Source of the DNA: Eulemur rufifrons
Lineage: Eukaryota; Chordata; Mammalia; Primates; Lemuridae
Length of the DNA stretch: 64,000 nt
Direction: 5' to 3'
Assembly: GCF_041146395.1 (NCBI RefSeq)
Contig: NC_090989.1
Span: forward strand, 221,930,843-221,994,842
Shown: positions 12,061-24,240 of the stretch, one piece after another
Layout: each line of letters starts with the position of its first letter
Position numbering within the stretch: position 1 is the first letter of the stretch
Notes under the pieces: model-generated
Seen by the model: the letters and a program-made list of their open reading frames with translations, nothing else
Databases searched by the model: none
What the model was told of the DNA's origin: nothing
Position numbers and translations under genes: made by a program

Positions 12061-12420
12061 ATCTTTCCTATTCTTGTTAGCTGTCTTGGTTTTATTTTTA
12101 TCTGTAAAGTGAGAATTATAATGTTAAAATGTTTTGTTAAATTTTCAGACATTTAATGAGACCATATGACTTAATGTGTTTGCAGCAGTTTAATTGCTCA
12201 GTATGCAGCAGTGAGGCGCAGCAGGAGCCCGAGATATAATCTAGGAAAGGCTAAAATATACAGAGATGTTGAAATCAGCTCCCAAATCCCATGAGTTCAA
12301 CAATTCGACATTTGACTCACATAATTTTATGGGTGACCAATAAATACTCTTTGCCTATGTAATTTCTTTGCAAATGTTTTATGTCAATATCAGCATAATA
12401 AATGCAAGAATTAAAATGAA
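12061..12420. other. Unassigned sequence upstream of the FTL pseudogene
   Basis: Nothing recognised. This is the genomic flank into which the retrocopy inserted. Confidence 0.4.
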
Positions 12421-12430
12421 AAGCTTTGGG

Positions 12431-13208
12431 CAGCGCGTTCAACAGTCCCGTGGATCTGTCTCTTGCCTCAACAGTGTTTGCACGGAACAGACCTGGGGAT
12501 TCCCTCTCTACCGGTCTTGGACCGCCCTCCAATACCCTCTCACTTGCAACCTGCGGGACCAGCCATTTCCTGCTTCTGGGACCACAGGCAACACCGTTTT
12601 TTGTGGTTAGCTCCTTACCGACAACCAACCATGATCTCCCAGATTTACCCCACTGAGGTGGAGGCAATCGTCAACCGCCTGGTCAATTTGCATCTGCAGG
12701 CTTTCACTGACCTCTCTCTGAGCTTCTATTTCCACCTCCATCATGTGTCTCTGGAAAGCGTGGGCCACTCCTCCGTGAATTAGCCGAGGAGAGGAGCGAA
12801 GGCGCCAAGCGGCTCTTGAAGATGAAAGACAAGCGTGGCAGAAGCCGTCTCAAGATGAGTGGGGTGAAACTGTGGACGCAATGGAAGACGCCATGGCCCT
12901 GGAGAAGAACCTGAACCAGGCCCTTTTGGATCTTCATGGTCTGGGTTCTATCTGAACAGACCCCCATCTCTCTGACTTCCAGGAGAGCCACTTCCTAGAT
13001 GAGGAAGTGAAACTTATCAAGAAGATGAGGAGACCACGTGACCAACTTTCGCAGGCTGGTGGGCCCCAGGGTGGGCCAGGCGAACAAATCTCCCAAAAGG
13101 GTCTCCGGCAAGTAGACGAGGATTCTGTCTCAAAATATCTAGGCTTCTTAACCACCCTGGATGCCTCTCCCAAGGCTTGGACCAAATGAAAATAAAGCTT
13201 TTTGCAAA
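12431..13208 (+). pseudogene. FTL: Processed ferritin light chain pseudogene
   Basis: An intronless copy of FTL mRNA from leader to poly-A. The leader (12431-12630) includes an iron-responsive-element remnant and GTGGTTAGCTCCTTACCGACAACCAACC just before ATG at 12631. The frame starts [19 protein letters not shown], clearly FTL, but lacks three codons after MISQI and another near residue 24. Relative to the parent, a one-base deletion just upstream puts a TAG at 12781-12783. Beyond it, in shifted frames, the remaining FTL segments are still visible (CTGGAGAAGAACCTGAACCAG, GAGGAAGTGAAACTTATCAAG). AATAAA lies at 13191-13196 and an A-rich tail at 13207-13230. AAGCTTT at 12421-12427 and 13234-13240 may be a short target-site duplication. 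No functional ferritin subunit could be made: only about 50 codons are open before the stop. Confidence 0.95.
12455..12495 (+). promoter_or_regulatory. Degraded iron-responsive element in the FTL leader
   Basis: The IRE hexaloop CAGTGT is intact at 12472-12477 within the FTL leader. Inner pairs A71-T78, A70-T79 and C69-G80 (positions +12400) remain. The two outer upper-stem pairs are broken: T12468 faces C12481 and C12467 faces A12482. In functional FTL this hairpin binds IRP1/2. Here it is a relic in an untranslatable copy and probably binds poorly, if transcribed at all. Confidence 0.8.
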
Positions 13209-13240
13209 AGAAAGAGAGAGAAAGAAAAGGAGCAAGCTTT

Positions 13241-15127
13241 AAATTCAATCTGTCTTTGTAGCCCAAGTAAAACTGTCAAATAGCAAGGACAACATCTGGG
13301 TGTTAAATTCATGAATTTGCTATTAGAAATTAATACATGTATTTGTTATGCCCAAGCTAGCATTGCTGCCTTAAATTCCAAAATGAATAATCTTGTCTTA
13401 TAAAATAATGTTTTATGTTCTTAAAATGTCATTTAGCCTGATTAGTCAAGGAAAACTTGAGTGTTATTTTAGCAATCCTGAAGCTTCGTTAAAATTTAGG
13501 ATTCTGTCATAAAAGAAAAATAGAACTCATCTTACCAAATAAGATGCCTTGTCATCTCTAAAAACAAAACAATAGCAAATTATTTTTGAATAATTTAAAC
13601 ATGTCCTAACTATAAAAGTAGCATATGTTCATGGAACAAACTTTAGAAAATGTAATCAAAAATAAGAAATTAAATATATCACTTGAGCCCTGAGCCTAAG
13701 ATAACCACAGTGTACGCTTATTAACATTTGTTTGTGTATGCTTAGACGTCTTATACTTTATTTATAGATATGTGAGTCAGCGGAAAAAGAATGTGAATCT
13801 GACATTCTTGTCTTTATAGACATCCTCAATATGTCATTTTAGGTACTTGGACACCTGGTGTAGTTCCTTTTGGCTAAGGGATCAGTCTGTACCCTGTACA
13901 TGACTCAAATAACCCACCAAGTGAATGTCATTTCCCTAATCCAACTATAATTTTCCTGCTAAATATTCTTTCCTGAATTCTAGTTACCTATCTATTGTTT
14001 GTTATTAATATCTATAATATTGGCATTTGAACTCATTTCTATTACTATCTGAGGATCTTGGAATGACTTACTATGGTTTCTTGCTGAAAGTGTTTCATAA
14101 TACATCGTTATATATTTTGATTCACAAAGATTTTTAGTGCCAGAAGGACTGTTCTCAAGAATACAGTGTACTGAAATATCTATTGATTTTCTTCTTTCCA
14201 TCATAAGCTTAGACCATCCAACCTTTATCATGGTATTTCTCTTTCTTTATCATATCTTCACATAGTATTTAAATCTGGAGTGGATAAATCTTGAACTTTT
14301 TAGGGAGAAAATATTTATATCTTAATTTGGTGTCATTTTATATTTTGGTCATCTTTCAAGATGCAATTTTACCCCATGCTGAATTTTGTTCATTTTGGCA
14401 TTACAAACTTATGCATGCACAGAGCATATTAAACAATTGCTCTTATTAAGTTGATTTCTATATAGTATTTTATCTTTTACTCTCTCTTGATGTAAGAACT
14501 TTGATCTTATTATAGATGAGGAGTTCTTTATCTGAAGTCCTCAGATACCCAAGAGTCCAAGGACTGAATTCAGAAAGTCTATGAATTTGGATAGGAAAAA
14601 AAAAATACATCTTATATTCACTAGCTTCTACTGGAAATTTAGCAGTTTATTTGATTATAAGTGTAGACAACACACCACAATAGTATTAGCAATGTCTATG
14701 ACTTTGTCATTAATAAAATTCACAGATATTTTCATATCACCCTATAATTGTTACAAATATCTTAAAATGTCATTTATATTCATCTCTACTTTGAATTTAT
14801 GGCAGTTATTAGACTTGCTGCTAGATCTTGGTATTTAATGTATTAATAAAAGTTTGAATATTTTATTCTATCACCAATTTCTGGTTTTAATATTTCAACA
14901 ACTGCATTTCAATGTAATTGGGTTTTTTTGTAAACATATGTAGTTTATTTTATGCATAAAATTGCTTTTAAAATAAGATTATCATCCATGTATTTTAGTC
15001 TCCCAAAGATTAGGATAATGTACCAAAATATAACATTAATAATGTCACAGATGTAAACATCAATAACTTTTGATGAATAAAACAAAATAACCTTTAAGAC
15101 CCAATCCAATAGTTAGATCTTTATATT
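13241..15127. other. Long unassigned AT-rich stretch
   Basis: No gene or confident repeat. Around 13600-13790, phrases such as AAAAGTAGCATATGTTCATGG and GATAACCACAGTGTACGC resemble the end region of an old LINE, but not enough to name. Confidence 0.4.
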
Positions 15128-15143
15128 TAAAGCACATTATTAA

Positions 15144-15479
15144 GGCCGGGCGCGGTGGCTCACGCCTGTAATCCTAGCACTCTGGGAGGCCGAGGCGGGT
15201 GGATCGCTCAAGGTCAGGAGTTCGAGACCAGCCTGAGCGAGACCCCGTCTCTACTAAAAATAGAAAGAAATTATACGGACAACTAAAATATATATATACA
15301 AAAAATTAGCCGGGCATGGTGGCGCATGCCTGTAGTCCCAGCTACTCGGGAGGCTGAGGCAGTAGGATCGCTTAAGCCGAGGAGTCTGAGGTTGCTGTGA
15401 GCTAAGCTGACGCCACGGCACTCACTCTAGCCTGGGCAACAAAGTGAGACTCTGTCTCAACAAAAAAAAAAAAAAAAAA
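15144..15479 (+). mobile_element. Young lemur-type Alu, full length
   Basis: It starts GGCCGGGCGCGGTGGCTCAC and contains A- and B-box-like segments in the left arm, the expanded linker AAATAGAAAGAAATTAT...ACTAAAATATATATA and the right-arm signature GACGCCACGGCACTCACTC. It ends in GACTCTGTCTCAAC plus an A run. A perfect 14-bp target-site duplication (TAAAGCACATTATT) lies at 15128-15141 and 15480-15493. Low divergence and the intact duplication indicate a recent insertion in the lemur lineage. Confidence 0.97.
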
Positions 15480-15655
15480 TAAAGCACATTATTTAAAAAT
15501 GCATACTTTAAGCCATGCTAATTTCAACCTATTTTTCTTTGACTTCTAAATATTGGCTATATTTCCCATTCAGAAATACTGTAACTAGTAATTATTTGAT
15601 ATATATTTTTCCAGTCTTGTTATTAGGCACTTAATTATACTGTATTTTTAAAAAT

Positions 15656-15968
15656 GGGCTGGGCTGCAGTGGCTCACACTTGTCATCCTAACACTTTATG
15701 GAGGCCCAAGACATGAGGATCGCTTAAGGCTAGGAGTTGGAGACCAGCCTGAGCAACATATTGAGGCCCCCTCTCTACAAAAAATAAAAGAAATTAGCTG
15801 GGCATGGTGGCATGTGAACCCATGGTCCCAGCTACTCAGGAGGCTGAGGCAGGAAAATCACTTGAGCCCAGAAGTTTGAGGCTGCCGTGAGCTTTGATGA
15901 CTCCACTGCACTCTAGACCGGACAACAGAGTGAGACTGTGTCTCAAAAAAAAAAATAAAAAAATAAAG
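15656..15968 (+). mobile_element. Older Alu, sense
   Basis: GGGCTGGGCTGCAGTGGCTC, GACCAGCCTGAGCAACAT, AAATTAGCTGGGCATGGTGG and GAGTGAGACTGTGTCTC appear in Alu order, with many substitutions and without the lemur linker. The tail is A-rich, followed by a short G run (ATAAAGGGGGGGGG). It lies 160 bp from the young Alu, in the same orientation. Confidence 0.93.
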
Positions 15969-15974
15969 GGGGGG

Positions 15975-16150
15975 GGAATAGTAACATGCATAAAGTTTTA
16001 TAATCTGCTTTTTTCTGTTAGTAATATACTGGAAAAATCCTGCCTTATCATTAAATATTTTTATACATTATCTTAATGGCTACATAATATTCCATTGTAT
16101 AGATGTACCATACAGAGCCAATCTCTCTTGATATTTGGATTTTAAAAGCA
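15975..16150. mobile_element. Possible old LINE fragment
   Basis: ATGGCTACATAATATTCCATTGTATAGATGTACC is a phrase common in antisense L1-family 3' regions. Flanking text is too diverged to assign. Confidence 0.35.
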
Positions 16151-18054
16151 TCTTCTTACTAGTTTTTATACTTTGTTTTAAAAAAATGACTTTAAGACCT
16201 TGGAAGAACTGAATAGAAAATAAACTTCAAAACAAACAAAAGAGAAAGATTAAAAATGGATAGAGAACGATAAACAAGGGTGAGCCCAAATGATCTAGAA
16301 AAGATAATATGCAGTCTGTTTGGTTTATAGAGGATGCTTATCTCATCTAGGGGATGAGTTGCCAGATTGATGCAGATCATTTCAGGAAGACCTAGTAAGA
16401 CATGGCAGATGAGCTTTCATAAGGAATGGTAGTAAATTTGCGAAAAACGACTAGAAAGAGGACCTTTGGATATAGGAGCCATTATTGGCTGTTTCCCAAA
16501 GCGTAGGGTTCTGCAGCCAGAAATACACCCATCCCCACCCTTGCAGACCTGACTACTTCAGTAAAAGTCCCAGAAAGAAAAAACTTAAAAATCTTGTTCT
16601 GATTATATACCCAATCATTATAAGACCATGTCAGAAGTATATTTCTGGTTTCTGTTCTTCCATAAAAAGAATGAAGAATATGGAGGAAGTTCAGTGAGTG
16701 GTAACTAAAAGGATCAGGAGACAGATGCACGCCTTGATATAAAAAGGAGAGGACGGAAAAAAACCCAACACTATACAATTCTGAAGAGTGTGTAAAGGTG
16801 GATATGGATCTATTAATCAAATTCTGGGACATACAACTTCTTTGAAAATGGGTTTGATTTAAGAAATTAGGTAAAAATAAATGGTAAAATCACCGTGCAC
16901 CGCAAATAATAACCATATGGAACTGGTTATCTCCAAAGGTGATATTTGTCAATATAAACAACAAAAAAAGGGGGCTCAGAAGAGGTAAGTGTGTGGATGG
17001 TAGTCTTCTAAGGGGCTCTCATTAAGAGAAAGTAAAAATGGTAAACCTACATACCTAAACTCCCAAAGGTACTGTCAAAGAGGACAACCACTGCCTTTGA
17101 CAAAATGTCCTTTAGTGGCATTGAGAGGAGCCACACAATGTACTGGATTCTGGTGCTTCTACAGAGTAGCTCTTTGTTTCTACGGGCTGCATATTGTGTA
17201 CACTGTGCCAACAGGGGTGGCTACTGAGTCGAAGCTTGTCCTTATTAAAGAAAAAATGTGCCAAAATAGTATTTTCCCTAGGAGAGATCACATTATGGTT
17301 CATTACAAAATATGAGTCTCATATATCTCATACCCGTAAGTTGGAGAAATATTTATTTCTTTTCCATGAATCATGTATTCCTTGCCAGTGAAGCTCAGGC
17401 TCTCACACAGTGGAATTCTCAAGGCTGTCATTATGCAGACTTCAGGGCTACTTCAACGGCTACTTCTGCACCACTCTGACAGTCAGAACAAGTCTATCTG
17501 TAGGGGATTTAGAGCTGACAGCACCAGTCTACATCATTACTGTCTATCTTCATCAGTAAAGAGGGTTGCAAAATAAGAAAAAATTTAGGGGGCTGGAAAA
17601 TGATTATTACAGCTTCTATTTGGAGAATGAATATACATTGCCTAAGGTGCATTAGTGCTTTGGTAAGGAATAAATACATTTCTAAGAAGATGAAGAAACT
17701 ATAGAATTATCTCTAACTTGTGCTGGACTCACATTACAAAGATATGTTGGAAATCAAAGCCAGAAAAAGGGAGACAGATTTCAGTGAGTTGTATTGATGA
17801 ACTAGTTTCCCTCTCTAAGCAACACTGTGTGTACCTGGGTGGGTAAGCCGTCACCTACACAATACTGTGCTTCTTTGACCTATATTCGAATGGCTTTAGA
17901 AATCAGAGATGCAGGGATATCAGGTCCCCTGGACACTGTGGAATAAGTTCAGAAAGTCCTAAACCACCAAAATGCAATAAATAATAAGGAAAAAGTAGGA
18001 AAATTATAGCTTATGCTGTCATCTATGATAAATGCCCTGCTGTGAGATAATATA
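16151..18054. other. Unassigned sequence, possibly an old retrocopy or unique DNA
   Basis: No repeat family recognised. The part at 16600-17100 has an mRNA-like feel (GTGTAAAGGTGGATATGGATC, AAAGGTGATATTTG), but every frame is broken and I cannot name a parent gene. It should be compared with processed pseudogenes before being called unique. Confidence 0.35.
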
Positions 18055-18295
18055 GTTAGCTAAGCCTGACTGAATGCTGGACACTTTTCTGAGCTTTTTA
18101 TATACATTGACTTAACTTAGTCTTCATAACAACCCTATGTGATTCATATATTATGAGGAACCTGAGGCATAGAGACGCTTCAGTAATTTGCCCACAGTCA
18201 TTGTTACACTAATAATGGACAGAGTTGATATTGAATTTTAGGAAGTCAATTTTAGAGTTCACACTCATAACAACTACACTCTACTGCATGCACTG
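18055..18295 (-). mobile_element. MIR SINE, antisense
   Basis: CACTTTTCTGAGCTTTTTATATAC, CTTCATAACAACCCTATGTG, ATTATGAGGAACCTGAGGCATAG and TAATTTGCCCACAGTCATTG are MIR landmarks in reverse order, fairly well kept. Confidence 0.8.
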
Positions 18296-18479
18296 GGTAA
18301 TGATGTGTTCTGCTCAAGAAGGCACCACAATATACATTCTTTGTATTTTCATCCCTGGTTAAGTAGAAGCTTTCCATCTCCTCTTTTAAATCTCTGTTCG
18401 TCTATCCAATACTTCTCCTACCTCTCTGATATTACTGTGTCTACCTTATTCCTTCTTTTCCAGAACCTGATAATGAGAG

Positions 18480-21400
18480 TCTTTATTAATGCTTCAGTGC
18501 TCTTGCTTGTTATTGTTCTGTTCAGGTTTTCTATTAATATTTCTTCATGATTCAGTCTTGGTAGATTGTATGTGTCCAGAAATTCATCCGTTTCTTCTAG
18601 ATTTTCCATTTTGTTGGTGTATAGCTGTTCATAATAGTCTCTTACGATCCTTTGTATTTTTGTAGTATCAGTTGTATGTCCCCTTTTTCATCCCTGATTT
18701 TAGTTATTTGTGTCCTTTCTCTTCTTGGTCTAGCTAAAGATTAGTTGGTTTTGTTTATTTTTTCAAAAACCCAACTCTTTGTTTTATTGGTGTTTTGTAT
18801 TTTTTAAATATCTATTTCATTTATTTCTGCTCTGATCTTTGTTATTTCTCTCTTACTAATTTTAGGTATAGTTTGTTATTGTTTTTCTAGTTCCTTGAGG
18901 TATAACATTAGGTTGTTTATTTGAGATCTTTCTGTTTTTTATATGTAGTCATTTATTGCTATAAACTTCTCTCTTAGAACTGCTTCTGCTGTATCCCATA
19001 GGGTTTGATCTGTTGTGTCCATTTTAATTTGTCTCAAAGAATTTTTAAATTTTGTGTTTATCTTCATTAACCCATTCATTGTTCAGGAGCATGTTGTTTA
19101 ATTTTCATGGATTTGTAAAGTTTAAACATTCCTTCTGTTATTCATCTCTAGTTTTATTTCATTTTGGTCAGAAAATATTCTTGATATAATCTTGATTTTT
19201 TTTTAAGTTTGTTAAGACTTGTGATCTAACATATGGTCTATCCTGGAGAATGTTCCATGTGTTGTTGAGAAATATGTGTATTCTTCAGCATTGCCTGGAA
19301 TGTTCTATAAATGTCTGTTAGGTCCATTTGCTCTGTAGTACAGTTTAATGCTGATGTTTCTTTGTTGATTTTCTGTCTGGATGATCTATCTGTTGCTGAA
19401 AGTGGAATGTTGAAGTCCCCTGCTCTTGCTGTATTGTCAATCTTTCCCTTTAGGTCTATTAATATTTGATTTATATATTTGAGTGCCCTGGTTTTGGGTG
19501 CATATTTATTTACAATTGTGTATCCTCTTGCTGTATTGACCCCTTTATTATTATATAATAGCTTTCCTCTGTCTGTCTTTTTTTTTTCAGACAAGGTCTC
19601 TTTCTATTACCAAGGCTAGAGTGCAGTGGCGTCATCATAGCTCACTGCAACCACAAACTCCTAGGCTAAAGTGATCCTCCTTCCTCAGCCTCCCAAGTAG
19701 CTGGGACTACAGGTGCGAGCCACCACATCCAGCTAATTTTTCTACTTTTTGTAGAGACAGGACCTCTCTCTTGCTTAGGCTGTTCTGGAATTCCTGGCCT
19801 CAAGCAATCCTCCCACCTTGGCCTCCCAAAGTGCTAGGATTATAGGCATGAGCCACAGTGCCTCACCCCTCTGTCTTTTTTTTTTTTTTTTTTTTACTGT
19901 TCTTGACTTAAAGCCTATTTCATCTGATGTAAGTGTAGCTACTTCTGCTATTTTTTGGTTTCCATTTTCCTGAAATATATTTTTCCATCCCTTCTCTTTC
20001 AGTCTGTGCACATCTTTATGGGTGAAGTGAGTTTCTTATTGATAGCATATAGTTGGATCTTTTTTAAAAAATCCATTCAGCCAGTCTATGTCTTTTAATT
20101 GAAGAATTTAATCCATTTACATTCAAGGTTATTACTGATAGGTAAGCGTTTTTGTTTTCCTTTGTAGTTATGAGTTTTTCTCTAGTAGTATGTTTTGATT
20201 TTGTGCTGTTTATTTTTAGTGTATCTATTGTAGGTTTTTGCTTTGTGGCTATCATGAGGCACACACACAAAAAATCTTATAGTTATAGCAGGTTATTTTA
20301 AACTAATAACAACTTAACCTCAGTCACAAAGAAAAGAAATATAACAAAAACAAACTCTACATGTTTACACCATTTCCCCCCACACTGAATTTTTGATGTT
20401 TCAATTTACATTTTTTTATATTGCTTTTAGCCAAGTGTTATAATTATTACTTTCTTTAATAGTTTTGTATTTTAGTCTTCATACTTAAGATATAAGTGGT
20501 TTATATACCATAATTATAGTATTAGAGTACTCTGAACTTGCCTGTATTTTTACTTTTATAATACCAATGAGTTTATACCTTCAGATGTTTTCTTGTTGCA
20601 CTTTTGCATCAGACTGAAGAACTTTCTCTAGCATTTTTTGTGAAACAGATCAGGTGTTGATGAATTCTCTCAGCTTTTGTCTGTCTGGTATAGTCTTTAT
20701 CTCTCCTTCATATTTGAAGAACAGATTTACTGGGTAAAGTGTTCTTGGTTGACAGGTTTTGTTGTTTTGTCTTTTTTTTTTTCCAGCAATTGGAATATAT
20801 CATTTCACTCTCTTAGCCTACAGGGTTTCTGCTGAGAAATTTGCTGAAATCCTTGTTGAGGCTCCATTGTATACAATATGTTTCTTTTTTCTCACTACTC
20901 TTTGAGTATTTCTTTTTTTTTTTTCTTTGATTTTTGATAATTTGATTATGATGTATTTTTAAAAATTCTTGTTCGAGTTGAATTTGATTGGTGACCTCTG
21001 AGCTTCCTGTTCCTAAATCCTGTTGCCTTTATCCAGATTTGGGAAATTTTCAGCCATCATTTCCTTAAGTATGCTTTCAGGCATTTTTCTCTCTTGTCTC
21101 CTTTGGGGACTCCTATTATGTGGAGGTTGATTCACTTGATGGTGTCTCATAATTCTTGTAGGCCTTCCTTATTCTTTTTTATTCATTTTTCTTTTTGCTC
21201 CTTCGATTTGGTAATTTCCTGTGTTCTGGTTTCAAACTTGCTCATTCCTTCCTGTGTTTGATCAAGTCTGTTGTTAAAGTTTTCTGTGAGTTTTTCAGTT
21301 CATTTATTATAATATTCATTTCTAGTATTTCTATTTTTTTAATTGTTTAAATTTCTTTGTAAAATAACTTTTTTTGTCTGGATTGTTTTTCAAATTTCAT

Positions 21401-22435
21401 TTAGTTTTCTATCCATATTTTCTCGTGATTCCCTGAACTTCTTTAAGAGGATTATTCTAAATTCTTTGCCAGACAGTCCATATATCTTTAAATTCTTCTG
21501 GATTTATTACTGGAACTTTGTTGATTTCTTTTGGTCATATCACATCTCCCAGAGTTTTCACAGTCCTTGCATTTTTACACTTATGCCTGCCCATTTGAGG
21601 AGACCTCCACCTCTTCAAGCTTTTGCAGGTGTGCAGATGTCCTTTGGTAGTGTTAGACCTTTGCCACTTAATATTGGAGATTAATTGCTATTCTGCTCTA
21701 GCTTCCTAGTCTGAGGAAGACTTATAATGAACACTGGAACTTAAATGCTGCACCAAAACTAAATTGCTGCCCTGTCGTTGTTTCCCAGTCTGGGAAAGAT
21801 GTGAGTGCCGCAACTTAATCACCAAATTTTAGTTGTTTCCAGGTCAGGGAAGGCTCCAAGTGAGTGCATGGGCTTTGTGGGAAATCTGGTCAGAGATTTG
21901 GGTCTTTTAGCAGATTATGTACCCTGCCATGCCCTGCAGTGCTATAGCACAGTCCAGTCTCCTCAACATGATATCTCCACTGATTAGAACACAGAGAAGC
22001 CACCCTGCATCCCATTTGCTGTTATCAGTGCCCACACATTTTGTCCCCAATTCCCCCCCAGGTGATTCAGCCCTTCTAGCACTCCCCAGTGGTTCCTCTG
22101 AGACAGAATCAGAGTAACTTTCTCCTGAAGATTCTCAGATTGATGAGAAAATCACACATCCATCTCCAATTCTTTCCTCCCATCTTGGAAACCATGGATC
22201 TAGGGAAATTCTCTGTGAATGGTGTTATGCTGGCTTGAGTGAGGGACAGTACAGTCTAAAATGGCCATTCCTCTTACTGGCTGCAGCTTCTCTCAGTTTT
22301 GTGGACCCAGGGGTTTTTCTGCTTCTCCCTTGAGTTCTGGTGAATACGTGGTAGTATTCTTTTCTTTGAATAATTTTTGTTGTAATTTTGTGAGGACAGT
22401 GATGTCAGTGAATCTTCTATTCCACCATCTTGCTA
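18480..22435 (-). mobile_element. L1 LINE, 5' half (5' region to mid ORF2), inverted
   Basis: Read on the minus strand from about 22435, the L1 5' end is AGATGGTGGAATAG-like, followed by a long 5' region. ORF2 begins near 20265 with the endonuclease signature TLNVNGLNSSIKRHRLAEWI. Further fragments are GDFNIPLSATDRSSRQKINK and, close to the break, [18 protein letters not shown], which leads toward the RT domain. The frame has stops and an Alu insertion, so it is dead. I could not identify a clear ORF1. The segment stops inside ORF2, while the matching L1 3' end lies on the other strand at 22445-23465. Confidence 0.9.
19576..19868 (-). mobile_element. Alu inserted in L1 endonuclease region, antisense
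   Basis: A T run opens the copy, followed by GGCTAGAGTGCAGTGGCGTC, GCTGGGACTACAGGTGCG, GTAGAGACAGGACC and AAAGTGCTAGGATTATAGG. CCTCTGTCT before (19566-19574) and after (19868-19876) the element is a target-site duplication. The Alu is older than the lemur-type copies but younger than its L1 host. Confidence 0.95.
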
Positions 22436-22444
22436 ACTTTAAAA

Positions 22445-23465
22445 AAAGATATCAAATTTTATTCATAAGTGTAATGTCAATTGAACAGCACTGAGATATG
22501 TTTCTCATATATCAGAGTGTTAAAAATTCAAAAGAAGGACAACACATTCTGGTAGCAAGGCTGTGGAGAAAGAGCCACTCTCCTACATTGCTGGTGGGAA
22601 TGCACAATAGTTCCACCCTGTGGAGGAGGGTTTATCATTATCTAATAAAATACATATTAATTTTCTCTTTGACACAACAGTCCCAATTTTAGTTATTTAC
22701 CCTGGAAATACACCTTAACAAATGCCAAACAACACAAGCACAAAATTATTTATTGCACCATTATTTGTAATAACAAAATACTGGAAACAACCCAAATTCC
22801 CAATCATAGAAGAATGTTTGAATGAAATTTACACTAATGTACTGTGAGCACAAAGACATGTAGAGAATGAGGAAAATATCTTTGAATTGCTATGAAGTGA
22901 TTTCAAGATATACTGTAAAGTAAAAAAAAAAAAAGCAAGTCTCAAAGGATTCAAAATGTTTAAACTGCATCTAGTCTTGGAATAACAATCAGACAAATCC
23001 GATTGTGGAAAACTGTGGAAACTACAGAAGATACTTGACCCCAAGGCTCTTTAAAAATGTCAATGTAATGAATGACCAGAACAAGAGAAATATAAAAAGC
23101 AATAGACTTGCTATAGATTTATAGAGACTTGCCAACCAAATGCAGTTAAGTAATCCTTAATTGGGTTCTGAACCAAATGACAACAGCAACAATTATTAAA
23201 GACCTTTTGGGAAAACATGAATATGGACTGAATATTAGATCCTATTTATCAATGTTATATGTCTTGATTGTGATGTTAGTATTGTGGTTTTATAGAAGAA
23301 TTTTCCTATTCTTAAGAGGAATATGCTTAAATATTTAGTAATGAAGTATCATAGTATCTATAATTTGCATTCAAATAGTTCAGAAAAATAAGAAATATAT
23401 GTAGATAAAGGATCTAATTGAAGGTACACAGGTTCTCATGTTATGATTATTTCACTTTTTTTTTA
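22445..23465 (+). mobile_element. Old L1 LINE 3' end, sense
   Basis: ORF2 C-terminal DNA is visible at GCAAGGCTGTGGAGAAAGAG and CATTGCTGGTGGGAATGCAC, then ATTTGTAATAACAAAATACTGGAAACAACCC, typical of the conserved region before the ORF2 stop. A 3' UTR follows with AATTTGAAATTATTAAC near its end. All frames are interrupted. It abuts the inverted L1 5' half at about 22440. Confidence 0.8.
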
Positions 23466-23609
23466 GAATTTGAAATTATTAACATAAAAAGTTAGGGGAC
23501 AAAAGGGATATCCAAGATAAAAATTAGAGCTATACTTTTTATTTATTTTATAACTCATCAGAATTTAGATTTACATTTTAATAGTATTAAAAAGTAATAA
23601 ATTGTTCAT
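23466..23609. other. Unassigned sequence after the L1 3' end
   Basis: Short AT-rich interval containing an incomplete poly-T stretch; nothing else seen. Confidence 0.35.
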
Positions 23610-24240
23610 CCTCACCAAATAAATGTTCATTGAATGCCTGTTATACTATAGGTGTGATAGGAGAAAAATGAATCTAGTGGGTTTACTACAGAATAGACAT
23701 ATAGTGGAAGGAAAAAGAGTCAAAGGAGAATAATGATCAGTATACCGGATGAAGTTTTAAGAACAACATCAATGTTGTTGTGTTGTCTGTCTAAAAAGCT
23801 AGCCTTTCATTTATTCTAAGAACTCTCATTAAAAAGAAAGGTGTTCCCTTGTATCAGATGGTTTCCTGGAGACTGACGTTCTTTTCAAGGTTCAAAAGCT
23901 AAAATCACTGGCTCCAGTTTCAATCTAGAGAAGTATTTCTAGCAACTGATGACTGCTTATGGCATAGGATACATAACAATGACCTAGTACATGGGGTCAG
24001 GGAATGCTTCCAGGATGAAGTGATGTCAAAGGTGAACTCTGAAAGATGAGTAAGAGTTAACCAAGCAAACAGGGTGGATGAAAGAGTATTCTCAAGACAT
24101 GGGAGCATCCGCAATAACAAAACCAAGAAGGGAACATGGCACATTTGAGAACTAAAAGGAGGCCAGTATGGCCAGAGCACAGAAAGGGAAAAGATGAATA
24201 GCAAGAAACAAGGCTAGAGAGGTAGGCAGGAATTTATCCT
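23610..24240 (-). mobile_element. L2 LINE 3' region, antisense
   Basis: ATAAATGTTCATTGAATGCC is the reversed L2 terminus. GAATGCTTCCAGGATGAAG, GAACTCTGAAAGATGAGTAAGAG and GAGAGGTAGGCAGGAATTTATC follow the antisense L2 order (reverse of 'cctccaggaagccttccctgac' and upstream). Confidence 0.7.

Noticed and set aside
12317..13266. Several open frames antisense to 12.3-13.3 kb
   Set aside because: They are the complement of the FTL pseudogene; the sense strand explains the region fully.
19238..19594. 118-codon minus-strand frame as a gene
   Set aside because: It is the L1 ORF2 endonuclease region, cut at one end by an Alu.
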